A stretch of 6,489 bases of DNA from CAKRZE01 sp045617585 (GTDB lineage Bacteria; Bacillota; Clostridia; Oscillospirales; CAG-272). The notes beneath the pieces are model-generated. The model was not told the DNA's origin. It made no database searches and was given only the letters and a program-made list of their open reading frames with translations. Numbering within the stretch: position 1 is the first letter of the stretch; each line of letters opens with the position of its first letter. The translations under genes were made by a program, and so were the position numbers. Location: assembly GCA_045617585.1 (NCBI GenBank), contig JAZLIW010000048.1, forward strand, positions 1 through 6,489, written 5' to 3'. This document shows, piece by piece, positions 5,028 through 6,489 of this stretch.

Positions 5028-6080
5028 ATGGATATGAAGAATCCGAAAAATCCCCTCAGTTTCCAGCTGAACGTCGACGATTTCATCCCCGCCTCCAAGG
5101 AGGAAAAGGAAAGCCTGACGCAGATGCGCCCCTCGATCGGTTTCTGGACCGACGCGATGCGCCGCCTCCGCAAGAATCCGGTCGCAATGGTCAGCTTTTG
5201 GGTCATCATCGTCATCATGATCCTCGCCTTCATCGTCCCGGAATTCTACCCCTACAAATATGAGGAGCAGATCAAGTATTCCACCTATCTTGCTCCCTTT
5301 GAATTCTCCGAGGTGGAGCAGGCGCGCATCGACGCGGGAGAAAAACTCTTCCCCCACATTCTCGGCACCGATAACCTCGGCAGAGACTACGCCGTCCGCG
5401 TCATGGTCGGCAGCCGCGTTTCCCTGCTCGTCGGTCTGATCGCCTCCGCCATCATCCTGCTGATCGGTTCGATTTACGGCTCGATCTCCGGCTTCTTCGG
5501 CGGCTGGGTAGACCTCATCATGATGCGTATCGTCGATATCATCTATACAATCCCGGACGTGCTGCTGATCGTTCTTCTCTCCTTCGCGCTCGAGGATCCG
5601 ATCCGCTCCCTCGCCGCGGTCCCCGGCTTCCGCTGGCTCAACACGGTCGGCACCGGGCTCATCAGTATCTTCGTCGTCTTTGCCCTGCTCTACTGGGTCG
5701 GCATGGCGCGCATCGTACGCAGCCAGGTCCTGACGCTGAAAAGCAGTGAATACGTCACCGCGGCGCGCGCACTCGGCGCGGGCAGCGGACGCATCATCCG
5801 CAAGCATCTGCTCACCAACTGCATCGGCACGCTGGTCGTCACGACCACGCTGCAGATCCCTTCTTCGATCTTCACCGAGAGCTTTCTTTCCTTCCTCGGT
5901 CTCGGCGTCAAGGTCCCGATGCCTTCCCTCGGCTCGCTCGCAAGCGACGGTCTGAACGGACTGGAATCCCACCCCTATCTTCTGCTCGCTCCCGCGCTGC
6001 TCATCAGCCTGATCATCCTCAGTTTCAACCTGTTCGGTGACGGTCTGCGCGACGCGTTCGACCCGAAGATGAAGAACTGA
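5028..6080 (+). CDS. oppC: Oligopeptide/dipeptide ABC transporter permease, OppC/DppC type
   Basis: Second membrane subunit of the peptide importer, 350 residues. A cytoplasmic N-terminal arm of about 50 residues (ASKEEKESLTQMRPSIGFWTDAMRRLRKNP) resembles the OppC N-terminal domain, followed by the first helix at about 52-70. The extracytoplasmic segment ends in the hallmark HILGTDNLGRD (110-120). Further helices lie near 131-155, 162-187, 208-228, 262-283 and 317-336. The EAA loop is EYVTAARALGAGSGRIIRKHLLTN (241-264), and SFLGLG (288-293) and NLFGDGLRDAFDPKMK at the end are family signatures. AGGAGGA (5014-5020) overlaps the oppB stop codon and is 7-8 nt from this ATG, pointing to coupled translation. 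The insert at about 77-107 between helix 1 and the LGTD motif is common in Firmicute OppC proteins. Substrate range is set by the binding protein, which is not in this window. Confidence 0.94.
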   Translation: MDMKNPKNPLSFQLNVDDFIPASKEEKESLTQMRPSIGFWTDAMRRLRKNPVAMVSFWVIIVIMILAFIVPEFYPYKYEEQIKYSTYLAPFEFSEVEQARIDAGEKLFPHILGTDNLGRDYAVRVMVGSRVSLLVGLIASAIILLIGSIYGSISGFFGGWVDLIMMRIVDIIYTIPDVLLIVLLSFALEDPIRSLAAVPGFRWLNTVGTGLISIFVVFALLYWVGMARIVRSQVLTLKSSEYVTAARALGAGSGRIIRKHLLTNCIGTLVVTTTLQIPSSIFTESFLSFLGLGVKVPMPSLGSLASDGLNGLESHPYLLLAPALLISLIILSFNLFGDGLRDAFDPKMKN

Positions 6081-6092
6081 GCGGAGGCAGAC

Positions 6093-6489
6093 ATGAAAAA
6101 AGAGAAAAAAACGTCCCTTCCGACGGCAGCGGAGGCGCAGAACCTCTGCAAGGAAGACCGTCTGGTCGATATTTATCACGAGCGTCTGTCCTTCTTCACC
6201 CCGGCGGGCGAAGTCAAGGCACTGAACGACGTTTCCCTCTTCGTGAAGCCCGGTGAGATCCTCGGCATCGTGGGTGAATCAGGTTCCGGAAAATCGGTCA
6301 CGGCGTACAGCCTGATGGGCCTGACCGCTTATCCCGGCAAGCTGCTCGGCGGCGATCTGTGGTTCAACGGACACTACGTCAGCGGCATGACCGAGAAGGA
6401 ATTCTGCAAAATGCGCGGAAACGAGGTCTCGATCATCTTCCAGGACCCGATGACCAGCCTGAACCCGGTCTATACGATCGGCAACCAGA
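6093..6489 (+). CDS. oppD: Oligopeptide ABC transporter ATP-binding protein, OppD/DppD type, partial (C-terminus beyond right edge)
   Basis: First 132 residues of an ATPase subunit that powers the OppBC channel from the cytoplasmic side. The Walker A motif GESGSGKS is at 61-68 and the Q-loop FQDPMTSLNP at 116-125; the wording of both is typical of the OppD/DppD/OppF group. The signature motif, Walker B and the C-terminal oligopeptide/dipeptide extension lie beyond the edge. About 22 residues rich in Lys and Ala precede the usual first strand (LVDIYHERLSFFTPAGEVKALNDVSL), a slightly long N-terminus. The start is supported by GGAGG (6083-6087), 5 nt before the ATG and 12 bp after the oppC stop. 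Position after oppC and the ESGSGKSV wording favour OppD over OppF, which normally follows it. Confidence 0.9.
   Translation, partial: MKKEKKTSLPTAAEAQNLCKEDRLVDIYHERLSFFTPAGEVKALNDVSLFVKPGEILGIVGESGSGKSVTAYSLMGLTAYPGKLLGGDLWFNGHYVSGMTEKEFCKMRGNEVSIIFQDPMTSLNPVYTIGNQ

Noticed and set aside
4953..6179. Long minus-strand open frame (408 codons) opposite oppC
   Set aside because: It is antisense to a clear membrane permease. Its product is an Asp/Glu/Arg-rich low-quality sequence expected from GC-rich codon bias on the other strand, with no recognisable domain or ribosome binding site.

Overview
The window is GC-rich and reads like the chromosome of a Clostridia-type Firmicute, possibly an uncultured gut or rumen fibre degrader. 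This is inferred from strong AGGAGG-type ribosome binding sites, near-consensus sigma-A promoters placed in short AT-rich gaps, a DHH-DHHA1 (NrnA-type) RNase instead of Orn, a cytoplasmic GH43 glycosidase, and Opp proteins of Firmicute style. No tRNA, rRNA, CRISPR array, insertion sequence or phage gene is visible.

Layout. (1) On the minus strand, positions 895 to 1 hold a GH43-family glycosidase that reads off the left edge. It starts at a GTG behind a textbook promoter. (2) A 164-bp divergent intergenic region (896-1059) carries that promoter and a second, equally good one facing right. (3) On the plus strand, 1060-3788 is a tight three-gene operon: two adjacent, different DHH-DHHA1 phosphoesterases (NrnA-like), then surE, which overlaps the second by 4 bp (ATGA). 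(4) A 272-bp gap (3789-4060) contains a weak possible terminator, two overlapping promoters and a leader of about 155 nt with small hairpins. (5) From 4061 to the right edge is an oligopeptide/dipeptide ABC transporter operon: oppB, oppC and the first 132 codons of oppD.

How the genes work together. The two NrnA-like enzymes would degrade 2-5 nt RNA fragments and/or pAp (or pApA) to mononucleotides, and SurE would dephosphorylate nucleoside monophosphates. A short RNA-end and nucleotide salvage pathway is therefore a plausible reading of the operon. The Opp transporter imports peptides as a separate unit with its own promoter. Its substrate-binding protein is not in view. The glycosidase is probably an intracellular enzyme acting on imported xylo- or arabino-oligosaccharides, but its substrate cannot be read from sequence.

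Two gene starts differ from the longest open frame. The first DHH gene starts at GTG 1060, not at the ATG at 946, which lies upstream of its promoter. oppB starts at ATG 4061, not at ATG 3911. I found no convincing undescribed system. The most unusual items are the tandem DHH pair linked to surE, the Asp at the usual general-acid Glu position of the GH43 enzyme, and the structured leader of the opp operon.
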